Source of the DNA: an uncultured Clostridia bacterium
GTDB taxonomy: Bacteria; Bacillota; Clostridia; Christensenellales; UBA3700
Assembly (NCBI GenBank): GCA_947246685.1
Contig: CAMXSN010000002.1
Location: 209,485-273,484 of the forward strand
Length of the DNA stretch: 64,000 nucleotides
Direction of reading: 5' to 3'
In this document: one piece after another, positions 1 to 8,587 of the stretch
Layout: every line of letters begins with the position of its first letter
Position numbering within the stretch: the first letter of the stretch is position 1
Translations under genes and position numbers: made by a program
Notes under the pieces: generated by a model
What the model was told of the DNA's origin: nothing
Database searches by the model: none
The model's input: the letters and a program-made list of their open reading frames with translations, nothing else

Positions 1-1
1 C

Positions 2-838
2 AATAGACAGTTCCTGTTGCTGATATGTTCCAATTTACTGACGTTTTTCCGTAATTTTGTCTCTGCTATGATAATTTATGTCGTATCGTACATATATTGC
101 AGAGGCTCGCTGCAGATCATATTCTCTTTGCCGGGAGCAGTAGCTTCGATGATAGGTATGATGCTGGCGCCAAAACTAAGGAAGATGATGGACAGTAAAA
201 AGCTGTTTATATTCGCCACAATATGGCATTCGGTGGCGCTGGCGTTGATTTTCTTTATCTATATTATCGGCGGCACTGCGTGGTGGCTGGTAGCTATACT
301 GATGTTTGTCGCAATGATTCCCGTCGGAATACTCAACGTAATACCGCACTTGATGGCAACGGACACGTTGGATTATTGGGAAGACAAGACGGGAGACAGA
401 TGCGAGGGAATAACGTTCTCGTTGATGAGTTTGAGGTCAAAGGTATCGTCTGGATTGAAAGATTATACGATGAGTTATCTGTTGGTATTCTTCGGATTTT
501 CACAGGCGTTGCCCTTCCTCAACGACCATACGCCCGTGCAGTCGGATTTTACAAAGTTGGGCTTATTCGCGATATACACGATTATTCCTGCGGTATTGAA
601 TCTTATATCTATAGTGCCGATACTGTTCTATAAACTCAGCGGTAAAAAGATGGCGGAAATTCAGGGACGGCTTGCCGTCAAGAGATTGGAGGACGCAAAA
701 AAACTCGAAGGTATCGTGGATGCGGAGACAGCAGGGGAGAGCGACGTGTATTCCGTTGTCGCGGAAAACGAGAGAATAGAAGAGTTAGAGAAAGATATGG
801 CTACCGTTCAGGCTGTCGAAGAAAAGGAGGAGAAATAA
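2..838 (+). CDS. GPH-family sugar:cation symporter, C-terminal part (5' cut by window edge)
   Basis: This is the C-terminal half of a glycoside-pentoside-hexuronide (MelB-like) major facilitator carrier, which imports a sugar or glycoside with a cation across the inner membrane. The ORF-track start at 17 is an internal TTG. The frame is open from base 2 (NRQFLLLICSN) and aligns from its first residue with the middle of the full-length paralogue at 2032-3534, so the gene begins upstream of the window. Several hydrophobic helices are visible, followed by an acidic, Glu/Lys-rich cytoplasmic tail. The lipoprotein gene follows two bases after the stop, so the two are probably co-transcribed. A 254-bp tract is almost identical in DNA to the paralogue. 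The substrate cannot be told. Confidence 0.9.
   Translation, partial: NRQFLLLICSNLLTFFRNFVSAMIIYVVSYIYCRGSLQIIFSLPGAVASMIGMMLAPKLRKMMDSKKLFIFATIWHSVALALIFFIYIIGGTAWWLVAILMFVAMIPVGILNVIPHLMATDTLDYWEDKTGDRCEGITFSLMSLRSKVSSGLKDYTMSYLLVFFGFSQALPFLNDHTPVQSDFTKLGLFAIYTIIPAVLNLISIVPILFYKLSGKKMAEIQGRLAVKRLEDAKKLEGIVDAETAGESDVYSVVAENERIEELEKDMATVQAVEEKEEK
302..555 (+). repeat. Near-identical tract shared with 3097-3350 (copy 1)
   Basis: 254 bp inside the first carrier gene that differ from 3097-3350 at only two positions by eye. The sequence on both sides diverges at many, mostly synonymous, sites. The abrupt edges suggest gene conversion between the tandem paralogues rather than selection on protein alone. 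Confidence 0.85.
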
Positions 839-839
839 T

Positions 840-1799
840 ATGAAGAAAAAACTTATATTGATTATTTCCGTCATTATGATAGCGAGCGTGCTGTGCGCGG
901 CTTTTTCCGGCTGTAAAAGCGCTGAGGAGAAGGAAAAAGATTATTATGCCAACGTCGGCGAAGATCTGACCAAATGCACAGACAAGCTCCAATCTTTGAC
1001 AGACGACGTGTTTAATAAATCTTGGAAATCTACCTTTATTCTCGCCATGACTTACTATATGGCAGAAGTGGAAGTCGAGAAAATCGGCGACGACGGCAAA
1101 CCTGTTAAGGTAAAAGAAAAGGTGCCTAATCCTATCGTAAGAGGAAGCAAGAATAAGAAAGGCTGGCCGAAAGATGCCGATCAATACGTGACGTTTATGG
1201 AGTTCAGCGTTAGTTATAAGAACAAAGATAACTATACCGTCAAGACTACTGTATTCAAAGACGTGGAGAGAAGTTATTACGTCAACAATATAGGCAGCAA
1301 AAAATACAAGACCAAATTTACCGTAGAAAAAGAGCTTGAGTACAAAATGGAAAACGCTGTCGAATCGGGCGAACTTAACGACGGGATCAATCCTATCGAG
1401 CTCATAGCTTACAGTACCGATAAGGAGGACTTGAAGTCTACGGGCATTTCGGCGAGCGATAATTTCAGAATCTATACGCACTTTATGAGAATTGAATCTA
1501 GAATCGTCTTTGATTCCGAAGGCAACTCCGTGACGAGACAGATTAACGATGACAATGCTAAAAAATATTGGAAGGGCTATGGAGAAGATATTTCGTACAA
1601 TTGGGATAACGTGTACGGAATGACGAATAACAGACTCACGGTGCTTTACAGCAAGGGCAAAAACAGAATAAATCAGTTGGAGATATACAACGAAAACATT
1701 CTCGCTTATTATACGGAAAAAGACAAAGTAGATACTTCGTTGGTGCTTAAGGCAGACGTCGTAGGATTTAGCGAAATGGTTGTTAAATTTGAATATTGA
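840..1799 (+). CDS. Secreted lipoprotein of unknown function
   Basis: A 319-residue protein with a type II signal peptide: a Lys-rich start (MKKKL), a hydrophobic core, and a lipobox-like FSGC at about residue 26, so it should be lipid-anchored on the outer face of the membrane. The mature part is Lys/Asp/Tyr-rich and hydrophilic, and I recognise no enzymatic motif. It starts 2 bp after the upstream sugar carrier behind a strong AAAGGAGG-type ribosome binding site, and it ends just before a rho-independent terminator. A role connected with the carrier, such as a surface accessory, is only inferred from position. The 334-aa antisense ORF here is a shadow in codon register. Confidence 0.85.
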   Translation: MKKKLILIISVIMIASVLCAAFSGCKSAEEKEKDYYANVGEDLTKCTDKLQSLTDDVFNKSWKSTFILAMTYYMAEVEVEKIGDDGKPVKVKEKVPNPIVRGSKNKKGWPKDADQYVTFMEFSVSYKNKDNYTVKTTVFKDVERSYYVNNIGSKKYKTKFTVEKELEYKMENAVESGELNDGINPIELIAYSTDKEDLKSTGISASDNFRIYTHFMRIESRIVFDSEGNSVTRQINDDNAKKYWKGYGEDISYNWDNVYGMTNNRLTVLYSKGKNRINQLEIYNENILAYYTEKDKVDTSLVLKADVVGFSEMVVKFEY

Positions 1800-1811
1800 C
1801 ATCACATAATG

Positions 1812-1842
1812 AGAAAGCCGCTCAAACGCGGCTTTCTTTTTT
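1812..1842 (+). terminator. Rho-independent terminator
   Basis: The stem AAAGCCGC / GCGGCTTT with a short loop is followed by a T-run (CTTTTTT). It ends the carrier-lipoprotein unit. Confidence 0.9.
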
Positions 1843-1937
1843 ACCGTAATGCTAGTAATTGTTTCGTGCGGTAAGTTTCATCAATTACGATAGATGGAGA
1901 GCTTAATAAATTTTACTTATATTTGAAATTTTAGGTA

Positions 1938-1966
1938 TTGAAAAGTAAAAAAAATTTTGGTATACT
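1938..1966 (+). promoter_or_regulatory. Sigma-A promoter of the second GPH carrier
   Basis: TTGAAA, 17-bp spacer, TATACT, with the GGGAGGT ribosome binding site further down at about 2020. This gives the second carrier its own transcript. Confidence 0.8.
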
Positions 1967-2031
1967 GTATAAAGACGGTGATTTTTTGACCGTTGTTACT
2001 TTTCGAGATATAATTGCAAGGGAGGTATTGA

Positions 2032-3534
2032 ATGGAAGATAACGTTCAGCAGACGGATATTCAACCGGATATTCCGCCGATAGCGGAAGAACACTCTGAC
2101 ACCGACCTTGTTAATACCAAATATTTGAAGAAAAAAGATTACGTACTTTTTTCTCTTGCGCAGTTTGCCGCCAGCGCGGTAACGGGATTGGTGCAGGGAT
2201 ATTTGTTGTTTTTTTATACGGTGTGCGTAAGCATACCTCCGGCGCAGGTAGGCGCTATGTTTTTGTTTTCAAAGATTTTTGACGGAATCAACGATCCTAT
2301 AATGGGCGTAATTGTAGATCGCACTAGGACTAAGTGGGGCAAGATGCGACCTTATCTGTTTTGCGCGGCTATTCCTTGGGGAGCGGTAACTATAATAATG
2401 TTTATGCCTGGATTATACAATTCGATGCCCTCTACGGCAGCAAAGGTTGCGCTGATGTGGGTGACGTATTTGCTCTATAGCGTAATGGCCACGGTAGTAG
2501 GCGTTCCGCTCAACGGTTTGCCTGCGGTTGCGTCTCCCAATATGGAAGAGAGGGCTAGGATCATCTCTATAAGCCGTATATTGGGCAGTTTGGGAGAACA
2601 AGCCGCGCTTGTGCTTTTGACGTTGTTCCTTATAGTTACAAACGACGATTATCCCAATTCTTATATGTTAATCGCATTGGTTATAGGAATTTTGGGACCT
2701 ATTTTGATGATGCTGGGCGCGAAATTTGTCAAGGAAAGATTGGAGCCGACAAGCAGAACGCCCAATGTGCTCGAAGGATTCAAATATATGTTCCGCAACA
2801 AGCAGTTTCTTTTGTTGATACTGTCCAATTTGCTGACGTTTTTCCGCAATCTTGTGTCTGCGGCGATAATTTACGTCGTATCCTATATTTATTGCAGAGG
2901 GTCTTTGCAAATCATTTTTGCGCTTCCGGGCGCAGCCGCGGCGATGATTGGCATGCTTATAGCGCCTAAACTTATGAAAATTATGGACAGCAAAAAACTG
3001 TTTATATTTGCCACTGCTTGGCAGTCGATTGCTTTGACTTTAGTGTTCTTTATGTATTTAATCGGCGGTAGGGCATGGTGGTTGGTGGCTATAGTAATGT
3101 TTGTCGCAATGATTCCCGTCGGCATACTCAACGTAATACCGCACTTGATGGCAACGGACACGTTGGATTATTGGGAAGACAAGACGGGAGACAGATGCGA
3201 GGGAATAACGTTCTCGTTGATGAGTTTGAGGTCAAAGGTATCGTCTGGATTGAAAGATTATACGATGAGTTATCTGTTGGTATTCTTCGGATTTTCACAG
3301 GCGTTGCCCTTCCTTAACGACCATACGCCCGTGCAGTCGGATTTTACAAAATTAGGAATTTTTTCTATTTATACGATTATTCCCGCGATACTCAACTTGG
3401 TATCTATAATACCCATTTTGTTTTATAAGTTGAGCGGCAAGAAGATGGCGGAGATTCAGAACAGACTTGCCGTCAAACGTCTTGAAGAGACAGCTAAGTC
3501 GCAAGACGACGCGTCTCAGAGCGAGAGCGTTTGA
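2032..3534 (+). CDS. GPH-family sugar:cation symporter (MelB-like)
   Basis: A full-length 500-residue carrier with about twelve hydrophobic segments and the family signature around DGINDPIMGVIVDRTRTKWG (residues ~85-105), whose acidic residues form the cation site in MelB-type carriers. It lies in the inner membrane and imports a glycoside or hexuronide; the substrate is not readable. The ATG is supported by GGGAGGT and by the promoter at 1938. It is a tandem paralogue of the carrier at the window start, separated from it by the lipoprotein gene, and shares an almost identical 254-bp tract with it. A GH2 beta-galactosidase lies 22 kb downstream, so a role in galactoside uptake is possible but unproven. 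Confidence 0.93.
   Translation: MEDNVQQTDIQPDIPPIAEEHSDTDLVNTKYLKKKDYVLFSLAQFAASAVTGLVQGYLLFFYTVCVSIPPAQVGAMFLFSKIFDGINDPIMGVIVDRTRTKWGKMRPYLFCAAIPWGAVTIIMFMPGLYNSMPSTAAKVALMWVTYLLYSVMATVVGVPLNGLPAVASPNMEERARIISISRILGSLGEQAALVLLTLFLIVTNDDYPNSYMLIALVIGILGPILMMLGAKFVKERLEPTSRTPNVLEGFKYMFRNKQFLLLILSNLLTFFRNLVSAAIIYVVSYIYCRGSLQIIFALPGAAAAMIGMLIAPKLMKIMDSKKLFIFATAWQSIALTLVFFMYLIGGRAWWLVAIVMFVAMIPVGILNVIPHLMATDTLDYWEDKTGDRCEGITFSLMSLRSKVSSGLKDYTMSYLLVFFGFSQALPFLNDHTPVQSDFTKLGIFSIYTIIPAILNLVSIIPILFYKLSGKKMAEIQNRLAVKRLEETAKSQDDASQSESV
3097..3350 (+). repeat. Near-identical tract shared with 302-555 (copy 2)
   Basis: Second copy of the 254-bp tract, in the corresponding place of the second carrier gene. 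See copy 1. Confidence 0.85.
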
Positions 3535-3689
3535 GTATGAAGACGTTTAGTCGTATGATGTTTACATTTATTAATTGAGATTTCAAAGCAACACAAACCA
3601 AGCTCCGAGTTTTCCGAGTTTCTTAATATTTTTTATTCAATTGTATGAAGGGAATTACAAATTTAATTTCAGCGCGTGATAGGGACGTA

Positions 3690-4304
3690 TTATTGCGCTA
3701 TGTCGCTGCTTTTGCAGGAATATTGATTAAGATGATAAAAAAACGTAGATTGTTTCATGCTTAACGTATCCAGCGCCTCGTTGAGGGTGATACATTTTTC
3801 ATTGTATAGTTCGGCAATTTGTATAAAATCTTCCGAATATACCGTTTTCGGTCTTCCGAATCGAGTTCCGGATTTTTTTGCCAAGGCAATTCCTTCTGCC
3901 TGCCGTATGCGAATGTTCTGACGTTCGTTCTCCGCTACAAAGGATAATACCTGTAACACTATGTCGGATATAAATTTGCCTACGAGATTGTCGGCTTTTG
4001 TACGGGTGTCGAGCAGAGGCATGTCCAACACGAGTATGTCCGCTCCTATTTTATTAGTTATTTTGCTCCATTCGGCGATTATCGCGTCGTAGTTGCGCCC
4101 TAGTCTGTCGATAGATTTGATTACCAGCAGATCGCCTTGTTTCAGTCTTTTGACAAGCCGCGCGTATTCTTTTCTGTCAAAATTTTTTCCGCTTTGTTTA
4201 TCGCAGTAAATTTTGTTGCGCTGAATACCAAATTTAAGAAATTCTTCTATTTGTCTGCCTAGATTTTGGTCTGCGCACGAGACGCGCGCATAGCCGTATT
4301 CCAT
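3690..4304 (-). CDS. Small serine recombinase (resolvase/invertase family)
   Basis: A 204-residue site-specific recombinase. The start was moved from the ORF-track position (4397) to the internal Met at 4304, because the family N-terminus MEYGYARVS begins there and AAGGGGGAAG lies just upstream. The nucleophile is Ser9 in YARVS. The arginines of SIDRLGRNY and the AENER segment are catalytic-domain landmarks. The last ~50 residues after GRPK form a Hin-type helix-turn-helix. Length matches Hin/Gin invertases and Tn3 resolvases. No transposase or cargo is next to it. Its promoter sits between two inverted 26-bp sites (4393-4418 and 4508-4533) that look like its own crossover sites, so it may invert its own promoter. 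Confidence 0.92.
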   Translation of the reverse strand: MEYGYARVSCADQNLGRQIEEFLKFGIQRNKIYCDKQSGKNFDRKEYARLVKRLKQGDLLVIKSIDRLGRNYDAIIAEWSKITNKIGADILVLDMPLLDTRTKADNLVGKFISDIVLQVLSFVAENERQNIRIRQAEGIALAKKSGTRFGRPKTVYSEDFIQIAELYNEKCITLNEALDTLSMKQSTFFYHLNQYSCKSSDIAQ

Positions 4305-4392
4305 ATTTTCTTCCCCCTTGTAAGTGTTGTATGTAAAGGATAGCAAAAATATGTCGAATTTGGCAATATTTTCACGCAAAAAAATGACAAAT

Positions 4393-4418
4393 TCCAAAAA
4401 AAGTCTACTTTTCCTGAC
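4393..4418. other. Putative recombinase crossover site, left
   Basis: A 26-bp site of 12-bp half, 2-bp core, 12-bp half layout. The right half is ACTTTTCCTGAC and the core reads CT on the + strand. The left half TCCAAAAAAAGT matches the inverted consensus at 8 of 12 positions. It lies between the recombinase promoter and its start codon. Confidence 0.55.
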
Positions 4419-4469
4419 CTATAAATTTTATCCAAAATAGGACAGATTAATACATAAAAATACAAATAA

Positions 4470-4498
4470 ATTATACATTATTAGTTTGTCGAAATCAA
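4470..4498 (-). promoter_or_regulatory. Recombinase promoter inside an invertible-looking segment
   Basis: Read on the minus strand: TTGATT, 17-bp spacer, TATAAT. It directs transcription towards the recombinase start at 4304 and lies wholly between the two inverted 26-bp sites. Confidence 0.75.
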
Positions 4499-4507
4499 GA
4501 TTTTTCA

Positions 4508-4533
4508 GTCAGGAAAAGTAGACTTTTCCTGAC
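4508..4533. other. Putative recombinase crossover site, right (perfect palindrome)
   Basis: Half-site GTCAGGAAAAGT, core AG, half-site ACTTTTCCTGAC. The two 12-bp halves are exact reverse complements. A 26-bp site with a 2-bp core is the layout of Hin/Gin-type invertase sites. Its core is in the opposite orientation to that of the left site. Confidence 0.6.
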
Positions 4534-4832
4534 CAATGGCAAAAATCTCCGTTTAGACGGAAAATGTGCCAAATAGCGCGATTAAACGACGTATGAAATA
4601 ATCTTAAAATCGCGTTTTATGTCAAAATCGGGCAGTAGCGAATCGATTGGACAGTATAGCATAATTTTATGCTCGGCGGTTCGTATCGGCGGAGAGCCGA
4701 ATATCAATAAGCCTTTTTCTTATCATTCACTTTAATGGCGTCCTGCGGTGTATACTGCGGGGCGTCATTGCATTTGAGCAGCAAATTTATCCGTCAAGTT
4801 GTTAAAATGATTTATATATGTACTGAAAGCCG
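4534..4832. other. Intergenic region, no convincing gene
   Basis: About 300 bp between the right recombinase site and the copA promoter. It holds a small hairpin TCCGTTTAGACGGA (4548-4561) and no ORF with a ribosome binding site. If the recombinase promoter flipped, it would fire into this stretch towards copA. Confidence 0.5.
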
Positions 4833-4861
4833 TTGACAAAGGGATAATTATATTGTAAGAT
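4833..4861 (+). promoter_or_regulatory. Likely copA promoter
   Basis: TTGACA, 17-bp spacer, TAAGAT (a weak -10), about 35 bp upstream of the copA start. I see no CopY-type TACANNTGTA operator. Confidence 0.55.
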
Positions 4862-4896
4862 AAAGAAAACCTAGTAAAAAAGTAGGGATTAAATTT

Positions 4897-7416
4897 ATGA
4901 AGAAAAAACTCAAATTCAATATAAGCGGAATGACTTGCGTAGTATGTTCCGGCACGTGTCAAAAAGAGATTTCCCGCCTGGACGGCGTAGAGTCTTGCAA
5001 CGTTAATTTTGCAAGCGGAGTAGCGCTAGTGGAATACGACGCCGAAAAAGTGAGCGACGCGGATATATACAACGCCGTCAATAAAGCCGGATATAAAGCC
5101 GTCGTTGCCGATATAAGCGATAATAAAAACGGAGGATTGGGCAAACTTGTAGCAATGCTTGCGCTGTCGCTGACGTTGTTGGCGTTTGCGATGCTAAGTA
5201 TGGTCGGCGTCAAATATCCGTCGTTTATTTCTCCCGAAGGAAATCCGATAGCTTATACCGCCGTGCAACTCGTCCTGTGCATACCCGTGATCGTAATGGG
5301 TTTTGGCTTTTATATCAGAGGATTTAGAAATCTTTTTAAGGCAAAACCGAATATGGACAGTCTCGTGGCTGTCAGCACGACGACGGCGTTTGTTTACAGT
5401 TTTGTCAATTTTATATTGATATGCGCGGGTGACGCGCACAAAGTACACAGTCTGTATTTTGAAAGCGTCGCGGTGATAATAGCGATAATATCGTTGGGAA
5501 AATTTCTTGAGAGCAAATCGCTGAAAAAGACGGGCGACGCGATTAAGCAGCTCACTTTGTTGACGCCTGCATACGCTACCGTCAAGCGCGACGGCGAATG
5601 GATTAAGATCGACAGCAAGGACGTTGCGGTTGGAGATGCGGTATTGGTAAGGGCCGGCGAAAGTTTTTGTTGCGACGGTATTATCGTCGAGGGGGAGAGC
5701 AACGTCAACGAGAGCATGCTGACGGGCGAGAGTATGCCCGTAGAAAAGAAGCAGGGAGACAGAGTTTTCGGAGGCACGGTCAACGGCAGCGGAATTTTGC
5801 AGTTTCAGGCAGACGGCGTAGGAGAGACGACCAAGCTGTCTAAGATAATCAAGTTGGTTGAAGACGCGCAGAACTCCAAGGCGCCTATTGCAAGGATTGC
5901 AGATAGAGTATCGGGAGTGTTCGTACCGGTCGTAATATCTATAGCGCTATTGGCGGGTATAATATGGTTGGTGACCAACGGTCTGCCTTTGGCGGTTAAG
6001 ATATTCGTAAGCGTACTCGTAATAGCCTGTCCGTGCGCTTTGGGACTTGCTACGCCGACAGCAATAATAACCGGTATAGGCCGAGGAGCGAAAGGCGGAA
6101 TACTTTTCAAAAATGCAGAAAGTCTGGAGAAATTAGGCGGTGTGGATACCGTCGTGCTGGATAAGACGGGGACGATAACTCAAGGCGCGCCGTCGCTTAC
6201 CGACGTTTACGTGCCAAATAATAAAGAATACGTGCTGTCTTTGGTGCGCTCGATAGAAAGCGTGAGCGAACATCCTATAGCAAAGGCTATAGTGGGCGCA
6301 ATACCTGCCAACGATATCGTAGCCGAGGTAAAAGTCTTGTCGGGATACGGTCTTGAAGGCGTAGCCGACGGTAAAAAAGTTCTGTGCGGCAATCTTGCGT
6401 TGATGGCAAAGTATGATATAGATTTTACAGGATTTTCAGATAAAGCAGACGAATATTCCGATCAGGGAAAGAGCATAATTGCAGTGGCGGTAGACGGCGA
6501 GGCGGCGGGAGTGCTTGCAGTAGCCGATACGCTTAAAGAGGACGGAAAAGATGCCGTATCTCAGTTGAAAAAGCTCAACTTGAGAGTCATACTTCTTAGC
6601 GGCGACAACGAAAAGGCAGCTCGCCACATTGCCGACAGCGTGGGTATAGAAGAGGTGATATCCAACGTGTTGCCGGAACAAAAGAGCGATGTAATAGGCA
6701 GGCTTATAAGCGAGGGAAGAAAGGTTGCTATGGTGGGCGACGGTATCAACGACGCTCCCGCGCTTGCAACTGCCAACGTGGGTATCGCAATGGGCGGCGG
6801 CAGCGATATCGCTATCGAGAGCGGACAGGTAGTCGTGGTAGGAGGACAGGTATCGGGCGTTGTAAGAGCCGTAAGGCTTGCGCGGGCTACTATGCGAAAC
6901 ATCAGAGGCAATCTTTTCTGGGCGTTTATATACAATATCATCGGCATACCGATAGCTTGCGGCATATTCTATCCGATCAACGGGTACACGATGAGCCCTA
7001 TGTTGGGCGGACTGGCAATGAGTCTGTCGTCCGTGTCCGTCGTGCTCAACGCTTTGAGATTGAATTTTTTCAAATTCGATAAACAGGTTGGATCTTCGGG
7101 AAAAGAAATCGGAGACGAGTGTCAGGCGTGTCCGGCAGACGCGTCCGTCTGTACGGTTGGAGAGAATAAGGAAAATCATGATTCAGATAATAATAAAGGA
7201 CAAAAGGAGGAAACAAATATGCAGATTATCGTAAAAGGAATGATGTGCTCTCATTGTGAAAACAGGGTCAACAAAGCGGTCGGCGCGTTGGACGGCGTGT
7301 TTTTCGTGCAGGCAAATCATGACGAAAATATCGTCAACGTGACTTTTGACGAAAATAAAGTGTCGTTGCAGGATATCAAGAATGCAATTGTAGCTCAAGG
7401 CTACGAGATTGAATAG
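4897..7416 (+). CDS. copA: Copper-exporting P1B-type ATPase with C-terminal CopZ-like domain
   Basis: An 839-residue Cu(+) pump. In order it shows an N-terminal heavy-metal-associated domain with GMTCVVC, a membrane region, the actuator motif MLTGES, the transport-site CPC in [11 protein letters not shown] (about residue 378), the phosphorylated Asp in DKTGT (about residue 422), [14 protein letters not shown], and two final helices. After a Cys/Asp-rich linker, a second metal-binding domain (GMMCSHC) begins at Met775. This last 65-residue part looks like the free chaperone CopZ, and a full AAAGGAGG ribosome binding site lies inside the reading frame before Met775. It may therefore be made both as the fusion and as free CopZ. 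Metal specificity is taken from the CPC class. Confidence 0.95.
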   Translation: MKKKLKFNISGMTCVVCSGTCQKEISRLDGVESCNVNFASGVALVEYDAEKVSDADIYNAVNKAGYKAVVADISDNKNGGLGKLVAMLALSLTLLAFAMLSMVGVKYPSFISPEGNPIAYTAVQLVLCIPVIVMGFGFYIRGFRNLFKAKPNMDSLVAVSTTTAFVYSFVNFILICAGDAHKVHSLYFESVAVIIAIISLGKFLESKSLKKTGDAIKQLTLLTPAYATVKRDGEWIKIDSKDVAVGDAVLVRAGESFCCDGIIVEGESNVNESMLTGESMPVEKKQGDRVFGGTVNGSGILQFQADGVGETTKLSKIIKLVEDAQNSKAPIARIADRVSGVFVPVVISIALLAGIIWLVTNGLPLAVKIFVSVLVIACPCALGLATPTAIITGIGRGAKGGILFKNAESLEKLGGVDTVVLDKTGTITQGAPSLTDVYVPNNKEYVLSLVRSIESVSEHPIAKAIVGAIPANDIVAEVKVLSGYGLEGVADGKKVLCGNLALMAKYDIDFTGFSDKADEYSDQGKSIIAVAVDGEAAGVLAVADTLKEDGKDAVSQLKKLNLRVILLSGDNEKAARHIADSVGIEEVISNVLPEQKSDVIGRLISEGRKVAMVGDGINDAPALATANVGIAMGGGSDIAIESGQVVVVGGQVSGVVRAVRLARATMRNIRGNLFWAFIYNIIGIPIACGIFYPINGYTMSPMLGGLAMSLSSVSVVLNALRLNFFKFDKQVGSSGKEIGDECQACPADASVCTVGENKENHDSDNNKGQKEETNMQIIVKGMMCSHCENRVNKAVGALDGVFFVQANHDENIVNVTFDENKVSLQDIKNAIVAQGYEIE
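7203..7221 (+). promoter_or_regulatory. Internal ribosome binding site for a free CopZ-like product
   Basis: AAAGGAGG lies 8 nt before an in-frame ATG at 7219 within copA. The predicted product, 7219-7416, is 65 aa with a CxxC metal site. Either a relic of a former copA-copZ gene boundary or a working second start. Confidence 0.6.
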
Positions 7417-7487
7417 CAATTAAAATTCAAATTTGGTTGGAAAATCGTTGGTCGGCGATATATTATCGACAAATCCGATAAAATCAG

Positions 7488-7516
7488 TTGGCAGAACAAT
7501 ATCTTTGTATTAAAAT
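7488..7516 (+). promoter_or_regulatory. Promoter of the aroF unit
   Basis: TTGGCA, 17-bp spacer, TAAAAT. The ORF-track start codon for the next gene (TTG at 7488) is part of this -35 box, which argues for the later ATG at 7545. Confidence 0.75.
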
Positions 7517-7544
7517 AAATAAAAACGCGGCAAAGGAAGAACCA

Positions 7545-8573
7545 ATGTTTGAGAGAGTTAAGAAAATATTGAGCGAGGAAGAAGTCAAGGCGATAACGCA
7601 TTTGTCGGATTCCTGTCAGCAACTTAAAAATCAAAGAGACCAAACGGCAAAGAAGATCATTTCGGGAGAAGACGGAAGATTAATGTTGATTATAGGACCG
7701 TGTTCCGCCGACAATCAGGACGCTGTCTGCGATTACGTTTCCCGTCTTGCCGAAATAGAGAGGAAAGTAAAAGATAAGATATTTATCGTTCCCAGAATTT
7801 ACACCAACAAACCGCGTACCAGGGGCGAAGGCTACAAGGGCATTTTGCACAACCCCGATCCGCACAAAAACGTAACGGATATTCTTGCGGGAATATTGGC
7901 GATTAGAGATATGCATATCAGAGCGATAAGCGAAAGCGGACTGAGCGCCGCCGACGAGATGCTTTATCCGGATAACTATCATTATTTGGACGACTTGCTT
8001 ACTTACGTCGCTATAGGCGCAAGATCTTCGGAGAATCAACAGCACAGACTTGTCGCAAGCGGCGTGGACGTGCCTGTGGGGATCAAGAATCCAATGAACG
8101 GAAGTATGGGCGTGACGCTTAATTCTATATACGCCGCGCAGATACCCAACGAATTCAAATATTTGGATTATCAAGTCAAGACCGACGGCAATAGTTATGC
8201 GCACGCGATACTCAGAGGCAGCGTTGACGTATACGGCAACAATCATCAGAATTATCATTATGAAGATCTTATCAAGTTCGGCGAAATGTATAAGAAAGAA
8301 GGACTCAAAAATCCTGCCGTCATAATCGACACCAATCATTCCAACTCGGGCAAGAACTATATCGAGCAGATAAGGATAGCGCACGAGGTCATCAATAATA
8401 TGCGTTACAGCAAGGATATAAAGACGCTTGTTAAAGGGCTGCTCGTCGAATCGTACATAGAAGACGGAAATCAGAAAGTAACGGACAGCGTATACGGCAA
8501 GTCAGTGACGGATTCCTGTTTGGGATGGGAAAAAACCGAGAGGCTTATTCTGGATATTGCAGACAGACTTTAA
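7545..8573 (+). CDS. aroF: 3-deoxy-7-phosphoheptulonate (DAHP) synthase, class I
   Basis: Joins phosphoenolpyruvate and erythrose 4-phosphate to DAHP, the first step of aromatic amino acid synthesis, in the cytosol. The 342-residue product carries the family landmarks LIIGPCSAD, KPRTRGEGYKG, ARSSENQQHR, PVGIKNPMNGS and DTNHSNSGK, like the AroF/G/H enzymes. The start is set at 7545 (MFERVKK) because AAGGAAG precedes it and the longer frame runs back into the promoter. No regulatory ACT or chorismate mutase domain is fused. Which aromatic amino acid inhibits it cannot be told. The flavin reductase-like gene follows after 14 bp and is probably co-transcribed. No T-box leader is seen. Confidence 0.94.
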   Translation: MFERVKKILSEEEVKAITHLSDSCQQLKNQRDQTAKKIISGEDGRLMLIIGPCSADNQDAVCDYVSRLAEIERKVKDKIFIVPRIYTNKPRTRGEGYKGILHNPDPHKNVTDILAGILAIRDMHIRAISESGLSAADEMLYPDNYHYLDDLLTYVAIGARSSENQQHRLVASGVDVPVGIKNPMNGSMGVTLNSIYAAQIPNEFKYLDYQVKTDGNSYAHAILRGSVDVYGNNHQNYHYEDLIKFGEMYKKEGLKNPAVIIDTNHSNSGKNYIEQIRIAHEVINNMRYSKDIKTLVKGLLVESYIEDGNQKVTDSVYGKSVTDSCLGWEKTERLILDIADRL

Positions 8574-8587
8574 TCAGAGAGGTGGTT

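Noticed and set aside
801-1805. 334-codon antisense ORF with hydrophobic stretches
   Set aside because: In-register shadow of the lipoprotein at 840-1799, and it spans the junctions of that unit.
3690-4533. Transposon carrying the serine recombinase
   Set aside because: No transposase, no flanking terminal repeats beyond the two 26-bp sites, and no cargo genes.
4619-4735. 38-codon ORF on the + strand upstream of copA
   Set aside because: No ribosome binding site and no promoter in the present orientation; composition looks random.
7417-7544. T-box or other riboswitch upstream of DAHP synthase
   Set aside because: The promoter at 7488-7516 leaves a leader of only about 20 bases, and no conserved T-box sequence is present.
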